This document shows positions 30,607-44,168 of a DNA stretch of 64,000 nucleotides, one piece after another. Where the stretch lies: NCBI GenBank assembly GCA_036320915.1, contig JAXBDG010000015.1:1542140-1606139 (forward strand). The letters run 5' to 3'. Positions within the stretch are counted from its first letter, which is position 1; the number at the start of each line of letters is the position of its first letter. The position numbers and the translations under genes are program-made. The stretch comes from Linnemannia elongata. Taxonomy: Eukaryota; Mortierellomycota; Mortierellomycetes; Mortierellales; Mortierellaceae. Below the pieces are notes generated by a model. That model searched no databases and had not been told where the DNA came from. It saw only the letters and a program-made list of their open reading frames with translations.

Positions 30607-30609
<3 letters not shown>

Positions 30610-31211
30610 TTTCTCTGTGTGTATCTCCTTCTCTTAAGCGAGGAGGAGAAGGTGCACACAGAGCATATAGGAGGACTAGTCTGCCTCTTGTATCCTTCGC
30701 TACCTCTTATTAACCTCATTAGTCGCATCAAGAGAAGAAGAGAAGAATGCAAAGTGGTAGAAAGTGAAGAAAAAAAATACAGCAGCATCAACAGAAGAAC
30801 TGAGCGAAAGAAAAGTCCGTTGAAACCTATTTTTTTTTGTTGACATACACACACAGTTGACCCACACAACACGCCGATAAGATGTCAGTTCTCCACTGGC
30901 AGCTGGAGGCCTCTGATTGGCTGCAATGGCCAATTTATTACTTTGTAAAGTATTCTATGCATTCAATTTGCCTTCCTCGTGTACGTGAAAAATAAGAAAA
31001 CTTGTTTGTGTCTTTCCTGTGGTTAGCTTTTGCGTCGCTGCACGCTGTTGATGGATATAGGTGTTGTGTGCGTGTGTTTCTCTGTTGTTGACCAAAAGTT
31101 GAAAAGGGAAAAAGAATGCAAACAGGAACTTATGGAAAATAGATGGTCTAAACTAATAAACCTGGAAAGCGAGAATGGTGAAGGTATGTGTATGTGTGCG
31201 TGTATGTGTGT

Positions 31212-31212
<1 letters not shown>

Positions 31213-31269
<57 letters not shown>
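31213..31269. repeat. (GA)n microsatellite
   Basis: A GA run of about 57 bp, continuing with AAAG interruptions to about 31292, after a TGTGTATGTG-type repeat. Confidence 0.92.
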
Positions 31270-31293
<24 letters not shown>

Positions 31294-34200
31294 TTAGCAA
31301 AACGGTGGAAGACGACGATACATGACAAGGAAAGAGGGGTTATTACACATGGCATCATCAAATCCTGGTGTGAGGTGAACACCTAAGCAACAAACCAGGA
31401 TTATGTTTACTGCCTTTCTGAGAAAGGGAGAGGAGGCGATTGTGGGAAGGGCTGCTGCATCCGATCGCCCCATTGTTACAGCACAACGGGGACCATTGTC
31501 GTAATCGGAATGGAATGAAAACGATGGTTTGCCTGGTCATCTTTTTACAACCCGACCCACAGGGGATCTGATTGAAGACTGGGGTTGACACGATACCAAT
31601 GGACCATGTTTCTTGTCACCAGTGTCATTCCATGGATGAACCTAAGGAACAAAACAGGTGAACGACGCCCTTGTACCTTATCGTTACTCTTGTTTTTTGT
31701 ACCCTGGTTCTTTTCTCAGTAATTCTCAACTCATGCGCTGGTACCACGGAAAAAAAAAATCTCCCACACATACCAAAGGACTCGGTGTGCTCTCACACAT
31801 GCAATGGAGAAAGAGTGACAAAATACTAGTCTACCACCTCATAAGAAGTGGGGGGACACAACGGCAATTATAACAATGAAAAGAAAAATAAGGCCTCAAG
31901 TTCATGGAAATGAAAACAATTGAGCCTAGAGAGCAGGCAGCGCCCTCTAGAACCCAAAAAAGCACGCATAAGAAGTAAAGCAAAGGCAAGGTCTTCACAA
32001 ACGAGGGATAGGAATAGGGCAATGAGACGTGCGTGGGCATCAGAGCTGAAAAGATTGATTACGTTGAATTGTAAACAATAGTGATACTAAATTACGGCAA
32101 AGGAACATGGATGCACGGATGCCCTTTCAGTAATAATAACATACCCCTCCCCACGCCAAAATCATATATCCCCTAGTCCAGCCTAGCCCATTGCTCATTT
32201 CCCAACTCTCTCTTTGGATAATCTGACCATTAACCAATGTGTGTGCGGTGTAGGAAAGTGCGACCCTTGAATTGTCGGGCACTTCAAATAATTCGGAGTC
32301 AAGTGGAGTGATTAAGGTGACCATGACCGTATTATCAAAAACACGAACCAACGAGCACTCCTTTCGACCATTCGAGATTACAATCCCATATGCAAGAGCC
32401 GCAAGTCTCTACTCACTCATCTCTCTCGCTCTCTCTCTCTCGAGTCTTTACTTATGAATCGGAAGTTCGAATAGGATTATCGAGTAGGATTGTTCTGCAA
32501 GGATGGTCGCTCAACAAGGATGACTGACCAGCAGATATCCATTAATTTGCTTCAGGGACTTTAGTTTGACTCCGCAAACCCATTATAGCATGGCCCACTA
32601 ACATGGTAGGGGTGCAAGTGGTAGTCTATGAGTAGTAGATATGAGGCATGGCATGGTACGAATCTCGCCCCAATTCACCTTTTTGTTTTCGATTGCGCCT
32701 GGAGAGGAATAGGGAGGGAGTGTATTTCAAGGAAGGAACAACGCAACCATTCGACTTGCAGGAGACATGCATATCCTTGATATGATATATAGTGTGGGTC
32801 GCACAATGAACAATGAACCCGATCCCATTAGCGCCGTTTGTTCGAGTAAAAATAAAACAGTCGCATGCAAGCAACCATTGAGTTCTTCTTCCTTCCCTCC
32901 ACCGTTTTTCTATGTCTGAGTCGTTGGTTCGCTGCCCATTGTTCCTCGATCCTCTTTTTTTTGAGTCCAAGGGTGAAAGAGGCATGGCCGCACAAACATC
33001 CTTCTTCCACAGCATTTACCAAACACATCAGTTTGAAATGAATGCGTGTTACAAATGTGGCATTGTTTTTCCTGAGCCGCTTTTGAACGCCAGCCTACCC
33101 TATTTTTAATCGCACAACGATGGGATCCATTTGAGGTCTAAATCAGACCGACCATGGCTGACTGATGGCCATCTCCACGATAGAGCGACCCTCGTTTTAT
33201 CCAGCGAACGAACGTTTGATTGTCGTTATCGACTGAGCCATGCACTACAAGTATGACGACCAGATTCCTCGTAAAGACCATCATGACCCGCTCTCGTCCC
33301 TTGCCTTTTCTTCTGGACAAAGGAAAATATTCACACGAAAAGGTATGGCGAAAAATAGAGTTACGTGGGTCCTAAGGGTAGAAAAAAACCAGTGTCAGTT
33401 TTTTTTGTATCAATGTAACAATGTTCGAGAGCCCGCATCTTGCAATTCTCCAACAGCCAAACGGACAACAGATAGACAGGCGGACAGACAGACAGGGGGA
33501 CAGATAGGGTGGAGCAGGGCAGGGCATAAGGAAAAATGGAAGGGAAGGGAAGAAGGAAAAAGGAAGGCGTGATACTCTGGAAAAAAGAAAGAGGACGAGG
33601 CTGGGCTGTTGAACATCGCCACACACACGTACATGCACATCCTATCCACCCATAACACCGCCAACCAACCAACCTCACACACACCTACGGTGGCAAGGGA
33701 ATAAGAAGACCAGGCATGAATGCGAACAGAGAAGAACGTGAGCGATGGAATTGTGGAATGTAAGATCAAAGAGACTGTCTTGTCTTGTCCAATGGGTATT
33801 TGGTCAAGGGCTAATCTGGCTTAATCATTGGATGCTCACGGATATCTTTCTTTACCACTATCCCATAAGTGCTCAATGAGCCCTCTTTTTAGCGATAATG
33901 ACAGGATCTTCTTGTCAAGTGGCCTCTCGACGGAGAATGAGAGACTGCTGCGTTAGGCATTGAAGGTGATGATGATGTGGACAGGAAGAAAAAAAAGATG
34001 ATCTCCTATTTGACAACAGCAAACGCATACTTGTTTCCAATTGTTTTACTGATTCCATCACTTTCTTTGACCCTTTTTTGTTATCCTTTAGTCGGACAAG
34101 GGCGGCTATTGTGAGCAATGTTCCCAGTTTGTCAGTGGACGATACTGGACCAAGATATTCGAAAAAATGGTGCCACCCAACGATGGTGTGTTACCATGAC

Positions 34201-37200
34201 CATGTGCGAGCAACAACAATAAGAATTTGGCCCCGAGTCTTTTCAACCTCTGTCGTCCACCTAACTACAGTACCCACTCTTCCTTTTCTGTCCTTCTCTC
34301 CGCCCGGCTCACATCCGCGCTCCAAGACTGTATGAAGGGCGGGCCCAAACAAACACAAACACAAACACAAACACCAAACAATGAATAGTCAATATTTACG
34401 TACGTGTGCATCACCGTCTCCTGCGCCAACCTTCTTGGGTGTTCTTTCTCTCGATAAAAGGTGTGTTTGAGGGCGTGTGTGTGTGTGTGTGTGTGTGTGT
34501 GGAGGGGAAGGGAGTTTACAACAGCAGGGCATCATTTACTCGTGAAGGGCAAAACCCAGAGAGAACTTTTTTTTGAGTTCGTCTATTCCAGTAGGCCCTC
34601 AACGCAGAAAAAAATGTGTAAGAGAGAAGGCCTGGGCGAATCGAATAGAGTCGATCATGACCACACAGTTCTCTTGTTATTCCTTCTCCCCACACAACTC
34701 CCAGCATGTTAAAGAAACTTTGTTTCTCTTACTCTTAACGAACAGAACCACGTCCTCTGTCCCTTTATCGAGGCTGCCTTTTTGCTTTTCTTTGACTTCC
34801 GCAAACTGCTAAGTGCAAGCAAGAAGTGGGTGCCAATTGCCAATACTCAGTGCACTCATTTTCTCTTCTCTTTTTAGCCTCATTTGTCTGGTAATAGAGA
34901 TGACTTGATGATGGCAGGCAGCGCGGACATTGAAGTCAAAAAAAAATAAATAATTTCGTCCTCCCTCGTTGAAAGACACCTCTGTCTCGCTTCCTCGCTC
35001 TTATTGTGCCGCCGTTGAGTGAAGACGAAAGAAAACAGCCAAGAGACGCAGGCAAGCAATTTCACTCGTTTCGGTTTTATCATCATTGGCCAACCAAATG
35101 GATCTTATCCTCCAAGTTGGCGATGATCTGCAATGAGTCTGTCGGGATGTAAAGGAGGGTACAAACAAGGAAACAAGGGGACCTCAAGGAGATCATAAAA
35201 CGTGCCAACTTATCCAGTGACAAATGGCATGAGAGGAACATGGTCCAAACAAGCATTTTTCATTTGCCGAGCTCAACGAGCGAACGGACATTTTTGTGTC
35301 GTTGCTTAGTACTTTTAAAGACCAATGAAGTACGCCATTGGCGATTTACAAGATGTATAGGGCGATGACTGGATCATCTTTTGTAAAAAGTTCTCGTTCT
35401 TTTTTGTGTGAGCATGGGTGGGGATATCACATATGCCTTTGCCTTTGAGTACTGTACAATATCTTTTCCACAGGTAAGGCCATTCGTCAGTGCATCTCAT
35501 CTCCTTGCCATCAATGCCATTTGCTTCATTGGTTGGTTGGCTCGGGTTGTCACCAAAGAGACAAGCAGACAGGCTACCTTCAGTCGATTCGGAGCAAAAA
35601 AGGGCTAATTGTATCACCCTATCCTAACAACCTTCGAAACGAAAAGGGGGTCTCATGCAAAAACATCCGAGCATCCTCTATTTAACAATGTCAGCAACGT
35701 GGTGGTGTTGTGTGTGTGTAGCTTGCTTTTTCACCATACATGCCTGAAAAATAAGGGGGGTTAAAGATCCTTGCTTGCAGAAGGAAACAAGTAGGACAAT
35801 AGCCAAACGTCAACAAACAAGCAGATAGGTCATGTTTGCCTCGCATTTTTCATAAAATGCGCTCCTCTGCACTCTGCTGTGAGGCATTTTGGGTTCTTTA
35901 GCGTCGATTGCATCTGTATATGTGCCTTTCCACCTTCGTTCTGTTGGTTGACAGTTCGAGGGAAGAAGCAGCATTTCACTTCCTTCCTGCTCTGCATGAC
36001 TCAGAGGGGTGTGCGATGGAATTAGTGTTTTCTTGTCCTCATTCCTCCGCGAAGTTAAGGCAGCAATCAAGAATGATAGACAGTATCAACAACGGTCGTC
36101 CTTTCTTCGATCGCTGTTGACAGGATCAACCTTTTTGAAAACAAGCAGGGTTCATCCTATGTCTACAAAGTGCGTGTACAAACAGATTTCTCTTCCGAAT
36201 AGCGATCGAACGTTCAAAGGGACGCTTGGACAAAGGGGGGGGAGAATAGCTCCCGCGGCTTCCGCGATTGTGCTTAATGCGTTGTTTTCATTTGGGCCGT
36301 TTAAGCTGAGCTGGATTAGACTTTGGCTGACTGCAAGACAGCCAATGCAATGCAGTAACTAAACTCGAAACTTCACCAGTGGTAACCAGTTGGTATCCAA
36401 GAATGGACGCGTGATGTCCCCAGACGTTCAGCGAGAAGGTTGCAGGGCCCACGAGTTTGCCACAGAACATTGGAAATCTGCGCTCTAGTGACTCTCCTAT
36501 GGGCACTGTAGAAGGAAGAAGGAAGTGACCACGATGGTCGTACCTCACGCCGTTTCCCACTCTCGAAGAGATCATATCGTATATTTTCGAGGGCGGGTTC
36601 TTTTTGTGCGACGTTCGATTCAAAATGGTTCGATTTGTCTCATGCTTGAACGAAGGCTATTAATTGGGTTATGAGCAAACCGACAAAGGTACACAGGAAA
36701 CCTCTTTTTATGAGGCAAAGAGAAAACTTTGTTTACGCTAGACAGGCCCGTTGTTCAATTATCTATTCCGACAACCGATCCTCTTCCTTCCACATTCTCA
36801 CACTCCTTCCTTTCCGTCTTCCTTTAACCCCGACTTAGAAAGGATTCGCGCATTGGACCGATCTCATCGATTGTCCCAAGTGCAAGAGGTCAAGAAACAG
36901 GGCAAAGTGACCCCGAAGAAGCTGAAATGGAGAAAGATATGTACAAGAGGGTGGAAGGAGGAACTAGATAAACCATTGAGTAAGGCGGTGTTCCCGTACT
37001 CTCCACAATTTCTACCTTGCTTTTTTATTTTGTAAGAGAACTCACGTACGGTCATCTCATTGGCCAATTGCCCCTGACTTTCGATCCAACCAGACTTCAG
37101 GAGAACCGTGTGGTCTGACTCTCCTTTTCTCTCCCTCGGATCATTTTTTGCTCTAGAAAAGTGCCTCCCTCAGGATGAAGATGTGAAAACATGATTATTT

Positions 37201-37839
37201 TCTTCTTCCATCTGGAAACATATGGGTGCGGAAGGCTTGTGGGATGGCATCAATGACCTAGATTGCGACCTTAATGACGGGCATCGTGTGAAGCTGTATA
37301 AGCGACTCTTGCCGAGATGCACACTGGAATGAGAAAGGTGCTTTTGGATTCCCCCAATATTCTTTTCTTACGAATCATTATCGATCTATTTGAGGTCCTA
37401 CAGAGGACAGAAACGATGATAGGGAAGCTCAAGTCTCGGACCGCGCACCAATTTGATGCGTGTTGAGTATCTTATTTGTCCCCAATGCTGCCTGCCTGAC
37501 CCCTTAGTACATGTTCAGTCAACAGGCCTGCCTGCGGTGGTTCCCACGACGTTTGCAGCCAAATGTGCCTTCGAACTTTATTTTCTGGCAACCAAGACCT
37601 TCTTCACCATCCACCTCGCCAAAGTGGCGGCCTCGCTGAGTCGTAGCTCCCTGTAGTTTGTTTAAGGAGCAACTCTTCGTTTCTCAATTGATACTCCTTT
37701 CGCTCCAGATTTGCAGTCCAAACTATTATTGAACAAATTGTCCTGGTGAGACTAAACCAGCATTATGGCGCAAAGTCCAGCTTTTTTGAAATGGACATTG
37801 TGTTGTGTAGAGTATGATAAATATATGCCCAAGAAAATT

Positions 37840-38769
37840 TTATTGAATAAGGTCAATCTCAATCTCGACATTCTCGGTAGGGGCTTCCCGGGTAAGGACA
37901 TTGTTGGCCCAGGTGGAAATCCAAAGCAGATTGTCCGAGTGCAACTCCTCCACACGGACACTAATAGAGTAGACATTGCGCTCGTCAATCTCCTTGGGAT
38001 CGTACAGGATACCAAAGGGGATAGGGAAAGGGATGGCCTCACCAGCGCCCAGAACGATGCTCTGCTCGCCAATGGTGACTGAGGGAACATCCATCAGGGA
38101 GACGTCCAACAACTGGATCAGGATCTTAGCATTGGGTCCGACTCCGTGGTTGGAAGAGGCAGGGACGGAGGCAGAAGCCTTGATCTGGCCGGTGAGGGTG
38201 TTTTTGGGAGTGATGGGGGTATCGGAGTACTTGGGAACGGGGTCAACCTCGACCTCGACACTGTTGGAGGGGTTGCCGTTTGTGATGACCGAGTGTCTCG
38301 AAGTGGAAACCCAAGTCAACTCACCCTCCTCACCACTCGAGAGACTGGGAGAGACATTGTACACTCTAACAGCGATAGTCAAGGACTGGTAGGGTCGAAT
38401 GGCGTCGGCATTGTAGGTCAGGCTAAAGGGGATCGGGAACTTGAGGCTCTGGTCGTCGCCGGTCAGGATGACATCCTCGCTCAAGGTAGCCGAGTAGGTA
38501 TCCATCAATGAAACATCGAGCAATTGGACGACAATGCGACTGTTGGAGCCAATCTCCAAGGCGGTCTCGCCGGGGTTAGCCTTGAGGTTGAGGGAGGGGA
38601 CGACGGTGCCAGATATGCGGGCCATTTCTGTACAGGTGCTTGGTAGGGGTTGTTGGACTTTGGGGGTATAGGAGGCAAAGGTGAGGGTGAGGACGAGTAA
38701 GTAGGTCAGAGATAACAGACGAAGTAACAGTACGGCAGGCTTGCTTTTAAACATGGTGCGGCTGGTCAT
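37840..38769 (-). CDS. Secreted protein with two YbaY/YscW-like domains
   Basis: Single exon, 309 residues. An N-terminal signal peptide is visible (PAVLLLRLLSLTYLLVLTLTF). The rest is a tandem repeat of one domain of about 110 residues. Each copy opens with a strand (ARISGTVV; NTLTGQIKAS), has a near-identical core (QLLDVSLMD in both), then KFPIPFSLTYN or PFPIPFGILYD, then a Tyr/Ser strand ending in TWVSTSRHSVITNG or LWISTWANNVLT. This order fits the bacterial YbaY/YscW lipoprotein-type beta domain. The function in fungi is not known to me; a cell-surface or secreted role follows from the signal peptide. Start: ATG 38769, or the in-frame ATG five codons later, which also leaves a good signal peptide. 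The gene ends in TAA at 37840-37842. Confidence 0.78.
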   Translation of the reverse strand: MTSRTMFKSKPAVLLLRLLSLTYLLVLTLTFASYTPKVQQPLPSTCTEMARISGTVVPSLNLKANPGETALEIGSNSRIVVQLLDVSLMDTYSATLSEDVILTGDDQSLKFPIPFSLTYNADAIRPYQSLTIAVRVYNVSPSLSSGEEGELTWVSTSRHSVITNGNPSNSVEVEVDPVPKYSDTPITPKNTLTGQIKASASVPASSNHGVGPNAKILIQLLDVSLMDVPSVTIGEQSIVLGAGEAIPFPIPFGILYDPKEIDERNVYSISVRVEELHSDNLLWISTWANNVLTREAPTENVEIEIDLIQ

Positions 38770-39288
38770 CGGGCGCTGAGCAGCGAGGGTGCGAGAAGGA
38801 ATGAATCGAGGCGGAGATGGAGTGGAAGTGAATGTTTGTATTCAGGAGGACGTGAGATTGTTGTTCACCAATAAACCTTCGCGCGTCAGCCGTCGTTGTC
38901 GTCGTCGTGCTCGTATTGTTGTTGATTCTACGTCAGACTGGGAATATTGTCGTTTGCGGGCATCAGACTCGGATCATTGTTGATGAGGAGATCGAACAAC
39001 TATTGGGTCCCCCATTCATCCTCTCCCGAAGGTGTGGAGTGCCAAATGCAAAGAAAAGAGACATACACAGCAACACTTGGCGGGGTGTATGGGAGTAGGG
39101 TGGCTTTTTGCGCCATTGTGTCACCAAGTAATATCACTTTCGTCTGGAGGGAAGGGGTTGTGCGTCAGGAACAAAGTTGTGTTGCTTGGGTCAGTAAGTG
39201 GTTTGTTGTCAATGGTCATAGACCATGAGGTGCTTTATTACAGCGATTAGAGCGCGAGATATGAAAATACGTATGAACAAATGAACTT
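38770..39288. other. Intergenic
   Basis: It lies between two secreted-protein genes on the minus strand and holds the promoter of the YbaY-like gene and the trailer of the BIM1-like gene. No gene seen. Confidence 0.5.
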
Positions 39289-39995
39289 TTAGAAGATCAT
39301 GGCTGCTGCGAAAAAGACAGCAGCAGCAGTGGTAGCGGCAGCACTCTTGATAGACAAGGCACTTGCACTGCTGGTGGGCTTGGCCCCACCAGGCGACGTG
39401 GTCGAAGGAGTCGAGCCACCGTTGCCATTGGCGTTATCGACACACTTGGACTGATCGAACGAAGGAGCAGCAGTGACGAGGACAACGTCGGCGCACTGGT
39501 AGAGAGGACTGTCACCTCCGTTGTAGACGAGCTGGATGGTAGCATTGACGTTATTGGCAGCACCCTTGAAGGAGGAAAGATCCAGGGGAAGGCAGGACTG
39601 GAAGGGATGGGTGACTTGGATGGTGCCCGCGGGGGTCGACGAGGCAGTGGTAAAGTCAGCAGCCGTGGGGTTGTTGCCGTAGGCGATGTTGACCTGGACC
39701 GATGCGGTGGGGTGGTAGCTGGAGATCTGAACGAATCCCTTGGCTGCAGAACAGATAGGAAGCGGTTATTACGTTGTCAGTGCAGTTGGGATTACTTGGA
39801 GAGAGGTCAAGAGAATACAAACATACACAGGGGGAACTGGGTGCGGTTGCCAGCGGCGTTGTAGGCAGCTCCACCGCAGGGAGCGATGGGTTCGTCGTCA
39901 TCGCTAAAGCCACGGGAGGGAGGGTAGTCGAGAGTGTAGTGGGCCATGGCAGCAGAGCTGCACAGGAGCATGGTGGCCAAAGTCAAGACTTTCAT
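39289..39995 (-). CDS. BIM1-like copper-binding surface protein (LPMO-like fold)
   Basis: Two exons on the minus strand, 39995-39827 and 39743-39289, join in phase for 207 residues. A signal peptide ends in AMA, so the mature protein begins with His (HYTLDYPPSRGF), the histidine-brace position of LPMO-like proteins. The PPSRG motif with a following CGG is typical of the BIM1/X325 group, which binds copper at the fungal surface and acts in copper acquisition rather than polysaccharide cleavage. The C-terminus has a Ser/Thr/Pro-rich stretch followed by a hydrophobic tail (AATTAAAVFFAAAMIF), as in GPI-anchored proteins. Cys residues at several positions could form the expected disulphides. Function is assigned by family and was not tested. 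Confidence 0.82.
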
Positions 39996-40474
39996 AGTTT
40001 TTTATGTGGTTAGTTGGAAGGAGAAGAGTGGAAGAAGGACAAGGGAGGTATAACTAGAAAGGAGGGGGAGAAGAAGGTAAGGAGCGAAGGAAGGAGAAAC
40101 GACGTCCTTTTAAATGAAAAAAGAAAAACAAAAAAAAACGTCAAAAGGGCCGAGGTTGTCAATTGGACTGACAACCTTTTTTTTAGGGATTTGGTTGGGA
40201 TGACAGGTTTGGAGTCGAGAATGACAGGCTAGGTTTATCCGGCAGAGAGATGTGTTTGGACGGTATTGTACTGTATCGTCATGTAAAGATGGCATATCAA
40301 GAAATAACGAACAACATAAACGAAAGGACTAAATCGACCCCGAGTCCATTTTTTTTTTTTGCTCTGAAGATCTGATTTGACAAACTCCTGTTGCACCGCG
40401 AGGGTACTCAGTCGTGCATTCATTAATCATCGAACGTCTGCCTCCACGCAAATCCAAGACATACACCAGTGGCT
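39996..40474. other. Intergenic
   Basis: AG-rich promoter and leader of the BIM1-like gene, a T-run near 40350-40359, and the trailer of the methyltransferase gene. No gene seen. Confidence 0.5.
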
Positions 40475-42988
40475 TTAATCAGAATTCAATCCCTGCTGCC
40501 GCTGCTGCTGCTGCTGGTGAAGGGCTCGATCGGATGCTGACGCTGGCTTCTGCGCGACAATGACATGATAATTAATGTACGCATGCTTCTCAACAGCCTC
40601 TTCAAAGATACTCCTCGTCAACTCACGATACTCTTCAGATCCTCCGTGGCCCTGTCGAACATAAATCGGCTCCAGCTCATTCACAAACTGACGCTGGTTC
40701 ACCAGCATCGCCTGTCCTATAACCCCTCCCCATCCAAGAGGGATCGAAAACACCTTTACCGCCACATTCACAAACCCTGCACTCTCTAATAGATGTTGCA
40801 TCTCGTGAATCACGTTCGGGTTCCGCCCCACTGCCTCAAATATCCGCACGCAGTACTCTCCCGCCAATTGACATAGGTCTCCACCACCTCGAAGATGCAG
40901 GTCGGGTTCCAGGATCTGTACCCAGCCGCCTCGCTTTAGCACTCTGAACAACTCAAGAACCGTCCGTTGCCATTCCGTCGACATTAAAACCACTGATTGC
41001 CGTCGTTGATAGACAAAGTCGAATTGATCGTTTGTAAATGGGAGTCGATTCAGAGGGACATCGGGTACAAATGTGCAATTTCGAGGGCGTAATGTCGGCC
41101 TAATGTTGACTCCGGTGAGAGCGGCCGTGGCAGATGGTGAGCCTCCCGTTGAACTGTTGGGCGAAGATGTGGTAGGTCCTGTCGAGCCCATTTGAGATTG
41201 ATCGGCTCCGAGAAGGCCACGAGGGCGAAGGAGAGGGGTGCTTTTTTCTGCATTCGAAGTCGTAAAGACAATCTGTGGGCAGGCTACAAAGTCGGTCTCT
41301 GGCATCTCGCTCGCCATGTCCTAACAATGAAGCGGAGACATAAACAAAAGGTACCCCATTCAGTTTAGATGTACAATGCTTAGGTAAAGGGGAAAGCATC
41401 TAAAAATCATCCCAGCGCCAACCGAACGCAAAAAAATATATCCCCTTAGGTTGGAAATTAGCGCCGCCGGCATGTAATGTTCGCCCACAACAAGAAAACC
41501 AAAGAAAGGAAAAAAAAACCTTGTTCCCTTCCAATCTTGTTGACAATCATGTACAGCCACCCCTTTTCTTCCTTCTGTGCAACATGTAAAGAAAGCGAAG
41601 AAACACCCACTTACCACAGTCCAGTCGCCTGCACCGCAGCCATTCTCGAGTACTCTTTTGAAAGCAAGGTCGATCGGTGCATGAAAGTTTCCTCCCATAA
41701 TGTCCTTCATGAGGTAGTGCTGGTCCGTTATTCTAATAAAAATAGCGCGAAAGAAGACAAAAGTGATACTTGAGCAATTGGTTTCTGATCACAAAAGTGC
41801 ACTAAAGGGCTAAATGGTCAGCATGCAATATCTTTCTTTTCTTCACCTGTCGACATATCCTTTGGCAGCCTCGGCCTCCATTTCGTTAAGCAATTGACCA
41901 TGCCGATAACTCCAAGCGTCGTTGTTCAACACCTCGTCATCCAATGCAGAAGAGGCCGGAGGCAGTTTCTTTTCGAGCCATGCAAAGCCTGCCTTGCCAC
42001 GGATGAAGCTCAGCTTGGAGGGTCGAGTCTGGGGTGAAATGTCCCCTGCGGTTGAGAGGGAGGGCGCAGTGACCGAAGGGCCAAGCCGTGGCGAAGAAAT
42101 ACCAGTGTGCATCTGGTCGGAGCCTTTCGAGTGCGTTGATGAAGGATCGCCTTCGCTGCTGAGGTTGAACCTTCCAAATGCAGAGGTTGTCGGTTGAAAT
42201 GAAGTTGTAGACTGCGAGGACGGGGCGCCATGGTGACCCAGCGAAGACATTGAAGCGTTGGAGATAGAGGTATTGAAGGCTGACTGGGGAGGAAGAGTGG
42301 GAGAGGTTGGGGTTGAGGAGTTGACACGGGCAGCGTTGGATTGTGAAGATGGTGCACGCTGGTGCTGTCCGTCAGGCGAAGAGACGACGATGTTGTTGGC
42401 GAATGAGGGTGACGACGGTGATGCTAATCCGGACCATGTTGAGGTGGCTGCCTGCTGCTGATATGGGTTGAGCGACTGCTGATGCTGTTGCTGCTGGAGT
42501 TGTCGAAGTTTCTTCTTTGCCTTTGCCTGTGCCTTTTCGTTCTGTTTGTTGATTTTCTTTTGTTGCTTTTGTTCCCACAAATCGTCGGCGGTTTTTGTCG
42601 ATCCAGCCTTTTTCTCGCCCGTTGCGTCTGTCTTAGCCTCTGAATCGATCGACTCTTTGCTCTTGCTTCTTATGGAGCTCAGGAAGGATGATATGTTCGT
42701 CTTGGAGCTGACGGCGGACTCCGTCCTCGTTCCTCCGCCGCCCGGGGTCGGCTCGCCCGTAAGATCGGATTCATTCTGGTCAGAGTAGGAATAGGAGTGA
42801 AGGTCGTCGGGATTATCGGTAAGAGGGGTGTTAAGAGGGTAGGCGGCAATGGGGGTGATGGTGACACCTGCAAGGTCCTTTTGAGCGTGCTTGTGTTGGT
42901 GCCGACGATGTTTGTCCTTTTGTGATATGCTACTTTCAGTTGTGGATCGAGAAAGGACTTTGTTGAGTTTTGATGGCTGTGCTCCCAT
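40475..42988 (-). CDS. SAM-dependent methyltransferase with a long N-terminal arm and myristoylation motif
   Basis: Three exons on the minus strand, 42988-41847, 41732-41615 and 41320-40475, join in phase for 701 residues. The start is MGAQPSK, a good N-myristoylation signal (Gly2, Ser6). Residues ~1-340 are Ser/Gln/Lys-rich and disordered. The class I methyltransferase fold begins near RITDQHYLMKDIMGGN; motif I reads VLENGCGAGDWT, with the following acidic residue from exon 3 (DMASEMPETDF). Later motifs are LPFTNDQFDFVYQR, then RVLKRGGWVQILEPDLHLRG. It ends in a polyGln tail. The substrate is unknown; this type is abundant in Mucoromycota and Mortierellomycota. Membrane attachment through myristate is an inference. 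Confidence 0.8.

Positions 42989-44168
<1,180 letters not shown>

Larger units (their letters stand above)
29592..37839. other. Apparently gene-free 8.2 kb
   Basis: The first ~700 bp are AG-rich on the plus strand (CT-rich on the minus strand) and probably form the leader and promoter of the GATA/PHD gene. Beyond that I find only short, unconvincing frames, A/T runs, a GT run (about 34475-34501) and CT/GA microsatellites (listed). A piece near 36830-36990 (plus) could encode NPDLERIRALDRSHRLSQVQ in an open frame and may be a gene scrap, but nothing extends it. A non-coding RNA gene cannot be excluded by eye. Confidence 0.4.
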
